Shown here: positions 11,721 through 24,726 of the stretch, piece by piece
Position numbering within the stretch: the first letter of the stretch is position 1
Layout: every line of letters begins with the position of its first letter
From: Adiantum capillus-veneris
Taxonomy: Eukaryota > Streptophyta > Polypodiopsida > Polypodiales > Pteridaceae
Direction of reading: 5' to 3'
Assembly (NCBI GenBank): GCA_014529385.2
Contig: CM043958.1
Coordinates: forward strand, 121,116,817 to 121,180,816
DNA: 64,000 nt
Notes under the pieces: model-generated
What the model was told of the DNA's origin: nothing
Database searches by the model: none
The model's input: only the letters and a program-made list of their open reading frames with translations
Program-made: the position numbers and the translations under genes

Positions 11721-12173
11721 TGGGAATTAGCTAAAGACACAGTTTCAACAGATGACGACTGGTTAGATGGAATGGATCTGTGCATCAAAGTACAGCTCGA
11801 CAATCATAGCACCAATGCTTTGGTAGACACAGGAGCTACAGTAAATGCAGTTAGTTATTCCACATACAGGAAAGCAACAAGTCAACCATTGACTGCAGGA
11901 ATAACAACAATCAAAGGATGCAACAAGAATCCAACTCCAACATTGGGAGTAGTCAACTTGAACGTGGTAGTACATGGATGTTCATGTCCGCATCAGTTTG
12001 TATGCTTGCCAGATGAACACATGGATGAGACGATGATTCTTGGCATTCCTTGGATGCGTACTTACAAGGCAGTACCAGATTGGGATACGAATCAGCTAAA
12101 GCTATCACTTAAAGGAGGGCAACTCATTGTTCGTATTGCACCAAGCAAAGAGGAATGGAAAATATGCAATTAG
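11721..12173 (+). pseudogene. Element A second aspartic protease (PR2), downstream of integrase
   Basis: Same reading frame as integrase, separated from it by a single TAA at 11718-11720. Residues show a second retropepsin-like fold: the active-site motif LVDTGATVNAVS (Asp codon near 11826), a flap region, and MILGIPWMRTYKAVPDWD corresponding to the ILG-PW element that closes the fold. Length to the stop at 12171-12173 is about 150 residues including the linker WELAKDTVSTDDDW. It is clearly a different sequence from the DSGAG protease at 7104. Element C has the equivalent protein at 50.67-49.55 kb, so this is a feature of the lineage and not a local accident. Its role (processing, or a DDI1-like retropepsin accessory) is unknown. 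Confidence 0.8.
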
Positions 12174-12555
12174 AGGACCAATCCACGGAGCAAATCTTCT
12201 CCATCCCCTCAATAAACAAATGCTACAAGTAGCATGCAAGGAGTCAGGCACAGAATCGAGCATCTATGAACAAGGAACCTAACATGAAAAAGGTTTGGAA
12301 GAAAAAGGAGTACTTATCTTCTCCACACAACGTGAAACCAATCAAACACAAAAGGAGTACTTATCTTCTCCACACAACACGAAACCAATCAAACAGTGGC
12401 GAGTTAAGTCTCAACAGACTCTCAAAAACCATGCACTAAGCAAACCAAGCTACCAATGGCAAAAAAAAGCTCGACAACCGTCAAAAGTGCTATCAACAGC
12501 TCAAGAAATCAGTGTGCTTAAATACCCTGATGGTACTATCAAACAGAGAGCATAA
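12174..12555 (+). pseudogene. Tail of PR2 with tandem 50-bp repeat
   Basis: Basic, Lys/Gln/Ser-rich remnant that includes QWRVK and QWQKK, matching the Trp-containing disordered tail of the element C protein. A direct repeat of about 50 bp (GGAGTACTTATCTTCTCC...) occurs at about 12301-12349 and 12350-12396. The frame is broken between PR2 and this part. Confidence 0.5.
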
Positions 12556-14994
12556 AGGCTACAAGATTTTCTCTTTGGAAGACATCACCAGCAAACCTCG
12601 ACATCGGAAACCCTTGAGTTATTTACTCAAGACCCAGAGTCTTGCATAGCATATTGAGTTTAATTGCATTAATCTTTATAGCATGGTAGATCCAATCACG
12701 GCTATGCATAGACACAATTGTTCAACCCATGCACACAGTCGTCCCGGAGAACACCATCTAGGAGGGGTGGAAGGGTACTACTAAGTACTAAGTAATTACG
12801 GGCAATGTTTGAAGAGGGAGGAAAAAGTTTCATGTTAACTTGCGATTTTTTCCAAAATTACCTAATAATGCCCTTATAAGTCATCAACAAGGGAAAATTC
12901 ACTGATAATATCTTCCCCATGAGTGTAAATAGTGTATATACTATCAGAAAACCATAAAAAATAGGCCCTTTTGGGTATTTTTCATCATTTTTGTTGAAAA
13001 GGAGGCTTAAAAATGGAGAAATTTAACAAAAAACAATAAAGCTATGTTTTTCAAGGAATTTTCTTAGTTATTGGATTTTCACTTTTCTTTTTTAGAGAAT
13101 TTTTCTATTTTCTTTGATTTTTTAAAATAAAAAGGTCAAAAATTAATAATAAATAACAGGGAACTCAGATGGAAAAATGGAAGACACGATGGTGATCAGA
13201 AAGACAAGGCGGACAAGCACAAAAATCTCAATGAAATCAGAAGATGGAAGCGGGAAGCCCAAATTAGGCGGCCAAGCCTACTTTTGTAAAATTCTTGCAG
13301 AATGAGCTACAGGAATCCGATTTTGGAAATTTTTGAGCCTAACATAGATTTCATGGCCTAATAGAACTAGCGGGGGAATCTGGGGAAAATTGGTTCGAGA
13401 AGTCCAAGTATAGATATCCAGCTTAAGCTAAAACCACCTCATTTCCACTTGGAGCCTTTGCAGAGAGAGCATTTCGGCTTCTTTCGCGTGTCATTTTCGG
13501 AGCCCACAGTTGACCTTTTTCAGCGCCGTCTCACACGAAACATGAGGGGTAAGTTCCTTACTAATCAATGATCCATTTTGTACGGTCGGTAGCTAGTTTA
13601 AAGCCCTAGAAAAAACCCTAGAAACCGAGCAGTGCACGAAGACCTACGACCTAAAAGTGACCATAGCGGCTTGCCAGCTTGACCAAATCGGATGGGATTT
13701 GAACCATAGCATGCCCTAAGATAATAGAACCTTTCCATACCATCAAATGACCATTTGGATAGGGTCAAGGGGATCCCCAGTAGAGAATTAGGGTTTTTTG
13801 GAAAAGAGCAGAATTCCAACCTGACTCCACAGATGGCTTGCTAATGAGGTTCATATACAATGTATATGATTGGTTTGGATAAATCCGTCAAGTAAAGCCC
13901 TCGAAAAGAGAAAAACGGCTCAAAGGTTACAAAGCGTCAAATTCGACATACGAGGCCAAATTGACTCCAAATGAGCCAAAATTGGACAGGTAGCTTCATG
14001 ATGATGTTACGGACAAGTCCAAAGCCTCAAAGTTGACCGACCAACCCAACAGACGGAGTAATCACAAAAAACGGTGCTTTCAAAGTCGACAGAGCACAAA
14101 GTGATGCCGGCATGACCAAACTTGACCAAATTCAATTTAGAACTTGTATTAGGTGTATGAAACATGTTTAGGTCAAAATTTATGTGAAATGCAAAGTTTT
14201 TGTCACTATTGTAAATAATCGCGATTATTTCCTTTTACAACATTTTTGCTTGGAAATTGTCAACTCACCTCACCTATCATGCATACACACCTATTACATG
14301 CCAAAAATCAAGTATGAGCTAAAATGACCACCCCTTGCAAAATTGCCAAAAAAACGCAAAGAAGTCTTTGAAAGCCAAAATTTGGGTTATGAACAACTTT
14401 TCTTGATCCAAATCACCTCATAATTCATACCCAAGGTCTATACCATGCCTAGAACCAGTCTATGCCAAAAAATGTCAATTTTGGAAGAAAACTTAATAAT
14501 CGCAATTATTTACTTTTTGACCAAAATGGGGCAATTTGGAAAATTTGTCATCATATATCCAAAGAGCATGTTGAGATAAGCCCACTAGCCAATTTTGAGT
14601 CAATTTGGATTTCAAAACCTCAAATTTTCTTTATATCTACTATTTCAGTGACCTAAACCCAAAATTTGGTACCATTTTCACCCTGTACATCCAAATGAGC
14701 CCATATTTCCCTCAGAGCATGTAATTGGCACATACTTCAAGCCTATAAAGCCAAGTTTGCAAAAAAGTTGAAATTTTTTCCAACTGTAAATAATTGTTAT
14801 TATTTACTTTGGTTGTAAATTTTTGTTTTGACCATACAATTTTGGTCCTTGCATGATTTTATGCATCTTTGCTTGTTCAAAAATTGATTTGAAGCAATTT
14901 GGACCAGATTATCAGTATTCCAGTCTAAAAGGACATTCCGGAGAAAAATCTGACAACTTTGCAAACTTTGCACTCTATTCACTGAACAGGAGCA
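12556..14994 (+). other. Element A spacer between PR2 and ORF3
   Basis: About 2.4 kb with no supportable ORF. The first kilobase is AT-rich. From about 14200 it carries three palindromes on the same GTAAATAATC half-site as the element B leader. It occupies the same place as the element C spacer (46.7-49.5 kb). It may hold the promoter or splice acceptor for ORF3; nothing in the sequence proves this. Confidence 0.6.
14211..14807. repeat. Palindrome array in element A spacer
   Basis: Palindromes centred at 14221.5 (18 bp perfect, TCGCGA centre, 14213-14230), 14502.5 (degenerate, one G-to-A change, 14495-14510) and 14796.5 (22 bp with two central mismatches, 14786-14807). Spacings are 281 and 294 bp, matching the element B array. 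Confidence 0.85.
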
Positions 14995-17900
14995 ATGCAA
15001 GCCGTGGAGAAGGCCAAGAAGAAGTTAAACCAAAAGGAGAAACTGCAAGAACTGCCCCCGTATCAATTGGACCCCGAGTCAGTAAAGGCAGAAAAGGCAT
15101 CTTACCTTTCTAAAGAGCAGTTAGAAGAAAACCATACCACGGTCTTCACTGGCAGGTTTAAGAGTGAAGAAGGGCATTCAGTGGAGTTGCAGCTCTTTCC
15201 TAAAGAGGTCTATGACGTAGCTACAAAGCCAGAAACCATAGAGGCTAACTGCAGGTTGGAATTCTGACACTTCTATGAACAAGAGCCTTGCGGAGTAGAC
15301 TTTCAGAAAGCTTACGAGCTTCTATCCACCATCAAGGAAGACGGAACTGCCTAAATCTCAGACAACCAAGGAAACAAGGTCAAGGTTGTAATTACAAAGG
15401 AAATAGTGGCAGAGGCACTCAAATTGCCTACTGAAGGGATGACCATGCAGGCAAGAGATAGGAAAACAGTGGCCACATTTACAAAGGAAACAACTGCGGC
15501 TACATTTGCCGATATCATCCACAAGCAGGTGGAAGAGCCAGCCCGTCTGTACCACCAACATTTCCATTTTTTGGCGAAAAGGCCACCAAGGTACACAACA
15601 CCAAATCATGCCGTGGCCACCACTTTTACATAAGTTCTGAAGTCAACCACCAGACAACCTGTGGACCACGTGCAATATGTGTTGACAACATTGAAGGCCA
15701 CCAAGAAGGAGGGAAAGATAACATACTTGGGCACGCCGGAAGTATTGACCAGAATAGCCTATCATGTCATCGGCATGGCCGACAACCTACCGCATGTCCC
15801 GGATCAGAACACATGGATCTTGGTAGCTCAACCCTCTCCAAGATCTACAAGATCAGGTAAAAGATTGTTTAAATCAGGTGATGAATCAGATGACAGCTCA
15901 TCAGAGCGGCATAGCAAGGAAATCTCTGACAACGAAGAAAAAAGAGCTAGGAGGGAAGAAATGAAGAGGAAAGCTGTGGCTGGCCACCAAGAGAATGCAA
16001 AAAAAAATAAAAATTGAAAGAGAAAAACAAGCGTATCGGCGCACTAGGCAAGCACAAGAAAAAGACCCAGAAAAGTGGGTACCCACCGGCTTGAAAGGAC
16101 TTTGAACGAAACACCATTCAAGAAAAGAGGTTGAGGATCCCAAAGACTATTTAGAAAGGATATACCAAGAGGCCGAGGCCTTGAAGCTGAAAGAGGCAAA
16201 AGAAGCGGCCAAGAAAGCTGAGGAAGCAACAACTCAAGAGCAACAAGGCCAGGCATCTCCCCGACCCACATCACCGCCACCGGAACAATAGGACCAGCCC
16301 ATGCCTACTCCACCATCATCACCGCCAGGCCAAGAAACCACTGAAGAAGCCGAGACTGACAAGGAAAGAGATTCTGAATTCACCCACCAAACAGAAGCTA
16401 CACAGCAAATTGACCAAGCCGAACAACATGAAGGAAAGGAAGCTGAACCAGCACCAGAGCAAACAGTCGAGGAAACTGACAAGGAGGCAGATGAAACTGA
16501 TAAAGAGCAAGATACAGAAAAAGAGCAAACCACTATACATGAGGAAGAAACTGAGACTGAGAAAAAAGAAAGGCCTGCAGTCGTGGAACCGGAAAGGGTT
16601 GAGACCACAACCATAATTTCCACTCAGCCAGCAAATGCCGAGGTTTCAAAACCTCAGGATGGCCAAGGAAAAGCAACCATCTCTATAGAAACACCAGCAA
16701 TAACAACACAGCAAGAAGCAACACAAGAGGCTACCAACACATCTCAACTTGCAAGACAGGAGGAGTGGTAGTCGAATGATGAAGTCATTCTACAAGTAAA
16801 CGAGTATGCAAGGCAGATGCAAATCATGACGGAGAAACTCCACTCAGCAGCCTTTAACCGCAGTACTAAAGCCAAAGAATTATAAATGGTCATCAATGCT
16901 CTTCAAAGCAAGCTTGACGACGACTGAATGGCTACTATCACTGATCTCCAAAGGCAAGTACAAGAGCTAAAGACTGAAGCAGAATGATATCAGATAGCCA
17001 GGGACAGCCAAAAGAAGAGAATGGAGGAGTTGGGTGACCTCTTGACTAAGTTATCTGATGCCTGCAAAGTGAAAGATGAGCATTTGACAGAAGTGACAAA
17101 TGAACTTCTTACCACCTCTCTGTCTGCTCAGAATATTCAAGTACAGTTAGATGTAGCAAACGCATCTCTGCAGTATTCTGAACAAAGAAATAATGATCAA
17201 GCCACTTTCTTGCGGCAATTAAGAGAAAATCCAGCCGTGGCCTCGATCAGGGGAACATATGAAGTGTATAAAGCACTTGAAAAGAAAAACAGAGATTTAG
17301 AGCTGGAGTTGAAGCTGGAGCAGTCACAACGCAGAGACCTGGCACTCATGTGGGGCCAAAGAGAGGAGGAGCTCCTTAAGGAAATTGCAGAATTGAAAAG
17401 AATGAATCAACTCCTCAAAGAGGGAAATCCAGATATACAGGAAGAGGCAGGCATTTCAGAGCCGCCCCAAGTGGAAATCCCCTCGGTCTCATTTGCTGAC
17501 TTTGAGATGCAGTCTACAGTAGAGCCGAGTGGTGGAGAATATTTTCAAGTCCAAATCACAGAGGAAGACACACTGCCGATGGTCCAGCTGTCAAAGACTG
17601 AAGAGATGCACTGAAGGAGAAGATCGCCTTGGAGGTAGATGAGCAGTGGAAGGCATCTATGGATTAGGAGTTGAGAGTTTTACACTCTGTCAATGTCACT
17701 CAACTCACTCCCAATCAAATCAATGCTCAATGGCACCAACAATCCCTGCCATACCCTCTCATCAAGGTAGAACTCTTACAGGTAAAGGAAAGATTATACA
17801 AGGATATGGAAGAAGATGACACAGATCAAGACCACTTGAAGTGGAGGCTAAGCTAGCTGAACAAGAATCCAAGATATTCGATTCTGTTCACAAGAGCACC

Positions 17901-18549
17901 TGCGGCCATACAGAAAGATCCCACATTTTGTCCGGTAATGCGAGTAAGGACGTGGCAAGCACATGAAGCACTGCAGAAGAAGAGGCCAACATGGCCAAAT
18001 TTTCCCAGGATGCCAGCTCTAGAGAAAGGCCAAGCAACAGAAGAATACATGGTGAAAACCCTAATGGGCGCCATGAAATTCTTCAAAAGTCTACCAGATC
18101 TCTCCTGTGCCATGTTATATAAAATTTGCCGGATGTTACTCATATGCATACAGGTCTTTATTAATGATCCTGAGCAAATAGGAGCTCCATGTCTCTCATT
18201 TTTGGAAGGAAACAAAGGTCTCTGCTATGATCTAAGTGGGCAGCCCTCAGAGGAAGTTCTTTATGGCTTTTACGTCCGATGCATGTTTCTGCCCTCGCAC
18301 AATATGCTAGCTTTTGAAGAGGCATTCTACACTGGCTTTTTCACCTGGTGAAAAAAGATATTTGCACCGGTGATAAGAAACCTGACATCAAGATTTGTAG
18401 GATACTCAGCTGTGGAAATGAAAAACAGAGTCACCATGCAATTTTTGCAAGTGCTAGACAAAGAACGCAAAATCAGATATCAAAAAGCACTGGAAGCAGT
18501 GAAGGACCGCATCGCCCGCCATCAACCCGAAGATTACTTCAGCCTATAA
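14995..18549 (+). pseudogene. Element A ORF3: long accessory protein with coiled-coil middle
   Basis: ATG at 14995; the terminal stop TAA at 18547-18549 lies 21 bp before the PPT. N-terminal globular part (to about 16020) contains LLSTIKEDG, a hydrophobic VVITKEIVAEALKLP segment and a Tyr/Pro-rich helical region. Its layout resembles the plant domain sometimes annotated Transposase_32, but that is only a pattern match. Then come a Glu/Thr/Gln-rich acidic stretch (16150-16770), heptad-like coiled coil (16800-17620), and a conserved helical C-terminal domain with RTWQAHEAL, YMVKTLMGAMKFF, CYDLSGQPSEEVLY and LAFEEAF. Several stops interrupt it (for example 15265, 15352, 16017). Element C encodes a homologue in the same position. 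It sits where env-like ORFs occur, but I see no signal peptide or transmembrane segment. Confidence 0.75.
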
Positions 18550-18570
18550 AGCTGTGTCAAGGGACGACAC

Positions 18571-18588
18571 AGGAGAGGAGGGAGGGAA
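18571..18588 (+). promoter_or_regulatory. Polypurine tract of element A
   Basis: Purine-only run AGGAGAGGAGGGAGGGAA immediately before the LTR start, the plus-strand DNA primer of LTR elements. It fixes the 3' LTR and the orientation of ORF3 within the element. Confidence 0.85.
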
Positions 18589-19475
18589 CGTTAGCAGCAA
18601 GCTAACGCGGACACCATTTTTTGGAGTTCTCCTTGTAAAAATAATTATTATTTTGATAAATCGAAAATATTGTAACTCTTATTTTCTTGGTAAACCTTGT
18701 AAATAATGAGCCGGGGCTACAAGCTTCCAGATTGTATCAGCCAGTCAATTCCCAGCTTTGGTAGAACTCCAGATTATTACTTTTGACCACCCAAAGACCT
18801 TGGCTAAGGTATAAAAGCTGATTTTTGTAAGTTTTTTTATAAGTTTTGGATAAGAAATACACAGTGTGAGCTAACGGCGCTCACGTCTCTCCTTCTCGCG
18901 CTTCCTATTCCCTCTCCGGTTGTCACATTGCGAATGCGTTTGTTGCATTGCAACCGCAGGTAAGAGCTCTAGGCATTGACATAATCCATTCATAGTATTT
19001 CGTAGCTTTTGGCATCGCCGACCCACGTCCTAATTTCATCATAACTAGGAATTTACACTTTCAAATCAAAAACTAAGCATAGGCGGGGTACTGGGGCATC
19101 ATTGCTAAGCATTTAGATGCATTCTCGGTTGAAAACAAGTAGGTCAAAAATCCATTGTTGTTAATAATTTCAATTTTGGAACTTGACCTAAAGTGGGGTT
19201 TGAGGCCATAGGCATGTGTGCTTAGGTCTTATAAACTTGTCCTAGAAGTTTCGTTATGTTTGGAGCCGATGAGAGATTGTCTTTTGGTGATTTCAGTCAC
19301 TTGAGTGTAGCTTGAGTTAGATGCGAGTTGTTAGTTGTTTTCCAAGAGATTGACAACCTCTTGTAGCCTCTATGCACTAGTCGAGTTAGCTTTGTCCCAT
19401 GATTTGAAAAATTAATCGTGGTTCTCGCTAATATTGCAATAAGATAGGATGGTGAGGTTAGACATGTATCCCACA
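18589..19475 (+). repeat. 3' LTR of element A (LTR-B)
   Basis: 887 bp, starting CGTTAGCAGC (probably TGTTAGC originally) and ending ATCCCACA. Homologous to LTR-A in inverted orientation. TATAAAA at 18810-18816 lies before the likely transcript start near GTGAGCTAACGG. The right boundary joins a minus-strand copia gag, so element A landed in an older copia copy. The expected 5-bp target duplication cannot be tested because the element's left end is missing. Confidence 0.88.
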
Positions 19476-19896
19476 CCATATCATCTTCCTCATGCATAAT
19501 CTTTGACTCCAGCTCTTTACGCAACAATGAAATTTTTGCCTCATTGCGGCTTACATAAAGACCAGCCAAAATATCCCAAGCTTGTTTTGCAAATTTTGTT
19601 GAACGAATGTGAGGAGTAATGGTGCACTTCACAGACAATGCAATGAACGCATGAGCATGCGCATCCTTTACATCCCAACAAGATTATTCTGTTGTAGGAA
19701 AAAAAACTCTAATAGTAGCAATCCTTGCAGCAAGACTTGTCACATCCTCAACATCGCCTACATCCTCAGAACCAAGACATACATCAATGCCCTGCACAAT
19801 ATTCCAGACGCCCTTTGACATAAGAAATTTTTTCATCATGTAAGTCCATATAGGGTAATTGTCCCCATCCAACCTGTCCTCAGCAGAAGCAGACAT
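19476..19896 (-). pseudogene. gag: Ty1/copia gag fragment
   Basis: ATG at 19896, then a Retrotran_gag_2/UBN2-type sequence: RLDGDNYPIWTYMMKKFL, SKGVWNIVQGI, an acidic loop, then KDAHAHAFIALSVK, AKQAWDILAGLY and LLRKELESKIM, ending at the LTR-B junction. A TAA interrupts it near 19685. It is the N-terminal half of a copia gag truncated by insertion of element A. Copia gag assembles the particle. Confidence 0.8.
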
Positions 19897-22749
19897 CTTG
19901 AACACGTCTGTGTTGTTGTCAGCATGAAAAATGCCTGCACTTGATGCGAAACTGCCCAAAATGAGGGAAAATTGAGTGAGACTAGCACGTGCTATATAGC
20001 ACAACCCATAGTAGACTGTATGGGACCTGTTATGTAGTAGTTGGCACTGACAAAAATTCTGCACAAAATGACAAAATTGCCTGTGTGGACCTGGCTGTAG
20101 TGAAAACGGAGGTCGAAATGAGCCCAAATAAAAAATCTGAGTTGCCTAAGCTCTACGATCTCGTCCAAAAATTTTGTTGACCTATGAACACTTGCCAAAG
20201 CTCATTGTAATCGGAGAAAGTGAGGATGTAAAGGAAGCGCATGCTCATGCGTTCATTGCATTGCATTGCATTCGGTTGCAAGAAAACACACACAGCTTGG
20301 AGAAGATGAAGGAAGCTCAAGGCACACAATAGAGAGTGTATTACTTAGTGTGCAAGGGAAAAATAGATATCCCTAGAGTGAAAGGTATATACAATGCACG
20401 GGGGGAAAAACCTCCTAAAGAGGGAAAAAATGCCCTGGCGGTCCTAGTGTTTCACACACATCACTACCACATGTATATGGTAACAAAGCAAAAACCTTTT
20501 TTTTTTTTGCGAAGCTCCCAAAAGGCAGGAGCGATTTTAGGAGAAGAGGGGACGCCATCTGCAGCTTGGGGCTCACTCCAACCTACATGGTGCCTATAAA
20601 AGAACCTTCTAGTGCTCAGTTTTGGGTGCCGACAATTGCCTCCGCATGGAATTACGTACGTATTATACGGAGTGGTGCAATCTCTCCATCACCATCTCCA
20701 TAAGATCTTCTCTCTCGTTTGCGGAAAGAAGAAGAAGAAGAACACTCTCTCTCTACTTACTTATTATCTTCACCTCTCTTTTCATTGTGTGTGCGTTTCT
20801 CAACGACTTCATGGTGTAAACCTCTATGTCAATCTCATCGCCGCTCTCTTGCAGCAACTCAAGAAGCCTTTGACAATCGGTAATCACTCCTAAAGCACAA
20901 TAAGAAGCTCTAAACTCCAAAGCCATCATCTCTTTCTCTCTCTACTCCATTTTCGGAATAACTACCCTATCAGGTGGTTGCTTTTTCTTATACGAAGGCA
21001 TGTATGGACTTATCGAGTGTATAGTATGATCCATGTTTGTTTCATCATATTTAGCACAATAATTTATACACACAATGTGTTTATGGTCATGTATGTACAC
21101 AAAAATCACTTTTTGTTTCACATCATATAGGCAGTAGAAACACTATTTTTGTCATATCTCTCAAACCGCTATGGGTTAGGTCAAACTCTTTACGCCAATG
21201 ATTAAACACATCATCTAGAATATTTTCTCTCTTGGTTTCATGTGAAAATTCCGCACGAGCAAAGAGGTATGGTAAAAAACAACTTGCTACCCACTCAACG
21301 GTCAAAATTTTGGACCCTAGGCTCCTTAAAGAACCACTATACAGACTCATCAGATAAATGAACCCGCTTAGCCAAATCAAAATCTTGAAAAAACTTGATG
21401 ATAAATGTATCTAGGTAGTTAAGATCACTTTGTGAGTGCAAGTTATTAACTCTTCCATGTATGGAGTTACCTACGCGTGTAGGGGTGCTATCAAGGGCGA
21501 GTACCATATGATGTCGTGAGTTGGATGAGTGGTTCACATAAGTTTTATGGTTTGTTTTGGTGAGTTGATTTTAATTGTTTGATGTTTATAAACCTATATG
21601 GAGGTCTATGGTTAGTCAACCCAAACCGTACGGGTATATATGAATAAGATGGCTTTTTTTGTGTTACTATTTTTCGCATGAGTTCGTATGGGAAAAGTTA
21701 TCTGATAAGGCGTTAGTCTATATTATAGAACTGATTATGGATTAGTTTGAGTACATTGGATGTGTCCAACTCCAAGTGTGGGAGTTTATGGAATATGGTT
21801 TATGGTCAAGGGTTGAGATCCCTCATGGATTAAGGTTGCGATTTTGATCGTGGAAGCTGGTGTGGCTCTTAGATCTTTATTTTGGTATATGGTTGTGCTA
21901 TCAAAATGTTGCCAAAGTTTTTGCAACCATGTTATGTGCTAAGGCGGTTTTGCAAGATTGGCTGCAAATCACCATGAGTTGGGTAGAGTGCTAACCTATG
22001 TGATGAGGTTGGATTATGGTTTATGGTTTTGGATTGAATCATGAAGTGTTTTTGATGATTTATGATGAATGTTTAAGGGTAGAGACCCCCTACAATCTCA
22101 CTGCTTGGAAAAGATTTTTTGTACATATGGAAGATGCTATTGTGATTAGACTCATGTATTATGTTTCTCATGAAACCGTTGCTACAAGACTGTGATCACC
22201 TACGTTGCTTAGCCTAGACAAAAGCGTCGACGACCTAGGGCTTTGCTGGATCGAGGGTGTTGCCTAGATCTTTTTTTTTTTGGTTAGGCTCAAGTACACA
22301 TTTAGTGTGTCAGGGGGTTGAATGAACTACATGGCTAACACATAGGGGATCTTGCCTTGGCTTTGCCTAAACACCCAATGCTGGGCATCAAAGAGGCGTG
22401 GTACCTAAATTGGTATGGTTGGTGTTGATACCCTATCACCTACTGGTATTTTAGAGCTTGGGTTTATGGAGGGAGGCAAAGAGGCCTCAACCTATGTCTC
22501 GATTAGGTAGTATAGTTGGAGGTGTTCTGGCTCACTCCTTGAGAAGTGAAATTCTCTATGTCCATAGTAGAGCAGAAATGGATGGGTGGAGTGATCGATC
22601 CCTACACATGGTCCAGCGCTCTGGTAGTCATTTTATATTTGTGATGCTATGATATACCCAAAATTTTGTTATTGCATTAATTCATGGTTACCTGATTTAT
22701 TTAGATGGAGAATTTAAAGATTCTCTTTCGTCATTGTCCTGTCTCTATG

Positions 22750-22795
<46 letters not shown>

Positions 22796-23327
22796 AATGC
22801 GGCGTACACATATATTCACCCTCCATATAATTATTTTCTTGAGTACGCTTTCATTCATATCACCCATTCACACTAGTCGCTAGGTGCCTCTGGATGCAGT
22901 CTGGCTCATGGCCTAAACTCCATGCTAGGTCGAGCGTTGAGACAACCCTCCGCAAGGGTCTATGCAAAAGAAAAAAAAATTACACTTTTATACAATTTCA
23001 ATCTAGCAATGAGTATTGCGAAAACTCAACTTGGAAAGGAAAGTGAAAAGCAATCATGCTCCTCCGAATGGAGTAGCAATTTCTAGTCCTATTCCTAAAT
23101 ATGGCTCATTTCCCATGCCATCATCATAGCTCCTTTTTTGCAGCACGTTCTCTCCATCAGACGATGAGCGCAAGGAGTTTTTTCCTTTCTCTCAGGAGGT
23201 GAATCTAGTAAATACTTTTGGTTTTCAACAATGGGTGAGCAATCCATGTGACATGGGATGATGACACCACTTGTGCTATCATAAGGATTTATGACAAGCA
23301 ATGGAATCACATAAACAAGGGTAAGTT
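19897..23327. other. Non-coding relic sequence with inverted copia fragment and microsatellite
   Basis: No supportable gene. At 20224-20262 a stretch of about 40 bp repeats, in the opposite orientation, the copia gag segment at 19625-19665 (core GCGCATGCTCATGCGTTC). A TATA-like CTATAAAAG lies at about 20595-20603, followed by a pyrimidine-rich stretch, possibly an old LTR promoter. A (TC)n tract is at 22751-22791. The remainder is AT-rich without recognisable domains on either strand. Confidence 0.5.
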
Positions 23328-23949
23328 TTGATTCAAGGACTGGGAAGCCATGGTCATGAATCTCAATGTGAAGATGGACACCACTTACTATACAAAAGTG
23401 CTAAAAATAGAATTGATATCCTTTTGAAATGTACGGAAATGAAACTAAGAAAGCATCTTCCACCGGTGCAAGTCCAAACACATGGTCCTTCTTTGATATT
23501 TTGGATGTCATGTGGTGTAAAACTCCTAAATGCACGGCTTGGTGGGGAGTTTGGACAATATGGTGTTGTAGAGGGAAATCAAGAAGTTCTCAATAATGTT
23601 GAATGTAAGAAGTGGAGGCAAACACCAGAGTAAGTGCTAGTGAATCCCAAAATCTATAAGTTGAATAGAGTTCATAGATTTGGAGAAAGTTAGAGGTAAT
23701 ACGACAAAGAAATCAAAGAGGGCTATCTTTGGGTCTATGAATTGCACCATAGGTGAGGGAATGACTAAGCTAGGTGACACTCTATGTGATGTAAAGCAAA
23801 GGCATAATGCAACATTAAGAGGGCTAGATGCATCGAGGGAGGCATTCAAGGAGCAACTATTGCATATCTATGAGGAGCGGGCACAAAACGCTAGCCAATT
23901 TATCATACACTCAATTGGAACTTGCAAAGATTTGAGAAAAATTTCATGA
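23328..23949 (+). pseudogene. Unrecognised coding-like relic
   Basis: Two adjoining open stretches (23328-23633 and 23680-23949) encode hydrophilic sequence. The second has a long amphipathic helix (ASREAFKEQLLHIYEERAQNASQ), the style of coiled-coil tails on plant transposon accessory or trihelix-like proteins. I do not recognise the family. Start and stop contexts are ordinary, and a frame change lies between the two parts. It could equally be chance; confidence is low. Confidence 0.25.
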
Positions 23950-24726
23950 TCAGTAAGTATATGAGTTACTAAAAATTATTATATTATCTTATGTGGTCAC
24001 CAAGCTCATGGTCAACTTCTTACTATTTTGCAAACTTTTACTTAGTAATTGGATTTCCTATTATTCCAAGTTTCTTACATACAAGGTAACATTGTTAAAC
24101 TACTAGGTCAATGTGTTGGCAAAAATATTCATAGATGGCCATGCATTTGTAGGATTAAGAGTTTTTATATATATTGGTTTTAGAATGTTTGGCTGCTTGT
24201 AGGCAAGTGCAACATCCTTTGCAATGCCATTGTGTTGCATATGGGAGGCACAAGCTAATCTTGAAGTCATCTTGTCCCTCATGTTCTTCATGAGAACCTA
24301 TTGCATGGCCGTATTGTCCACATCAATGGTTTTAGCAGGTCCAAGCTAGCGTTTTTCACAGGTAGTAGCCTAGCCTTTTTGGCATGTGATGAGGAACTTA
24401 TGCAGGCGATGGGCAGCAGGTCATTCCTCCATTGACACAAAGAAGGTCCTTTTCATTATAACTAATATTCAACTGTTTGGAGCACATCCTAAGGGAGTAT
24501 TATCCCAATCTCCAAGTGAATCAAGAACAAACAACCGACAAAAAGAAACATACATCAATACTAAAAATGCAGCTAACACTGCAAGATCAAGAGAAGATCC
24601 TGATCCCAAGCTTTGCAAGAGAAGAACAATGTGATGTAGAAAGCCACCAAATAGACTGTCAATCATGTTCACTACACATGGAACCACAAGAACTATAAGG
24701 AAGTAGTGTGCACAAACACTACAACA
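23950..24726. other. No feature recognised
   Basis: AT-rich sequence without convincing ORFs or repeats on either strand. Confidence 0.4.

Noticed and set aside
16234-16623. Ser/Val-rich minus-strand ORF
   Set aside because: Antisense shadow of the Glu/Thr-rich part of ORF3.
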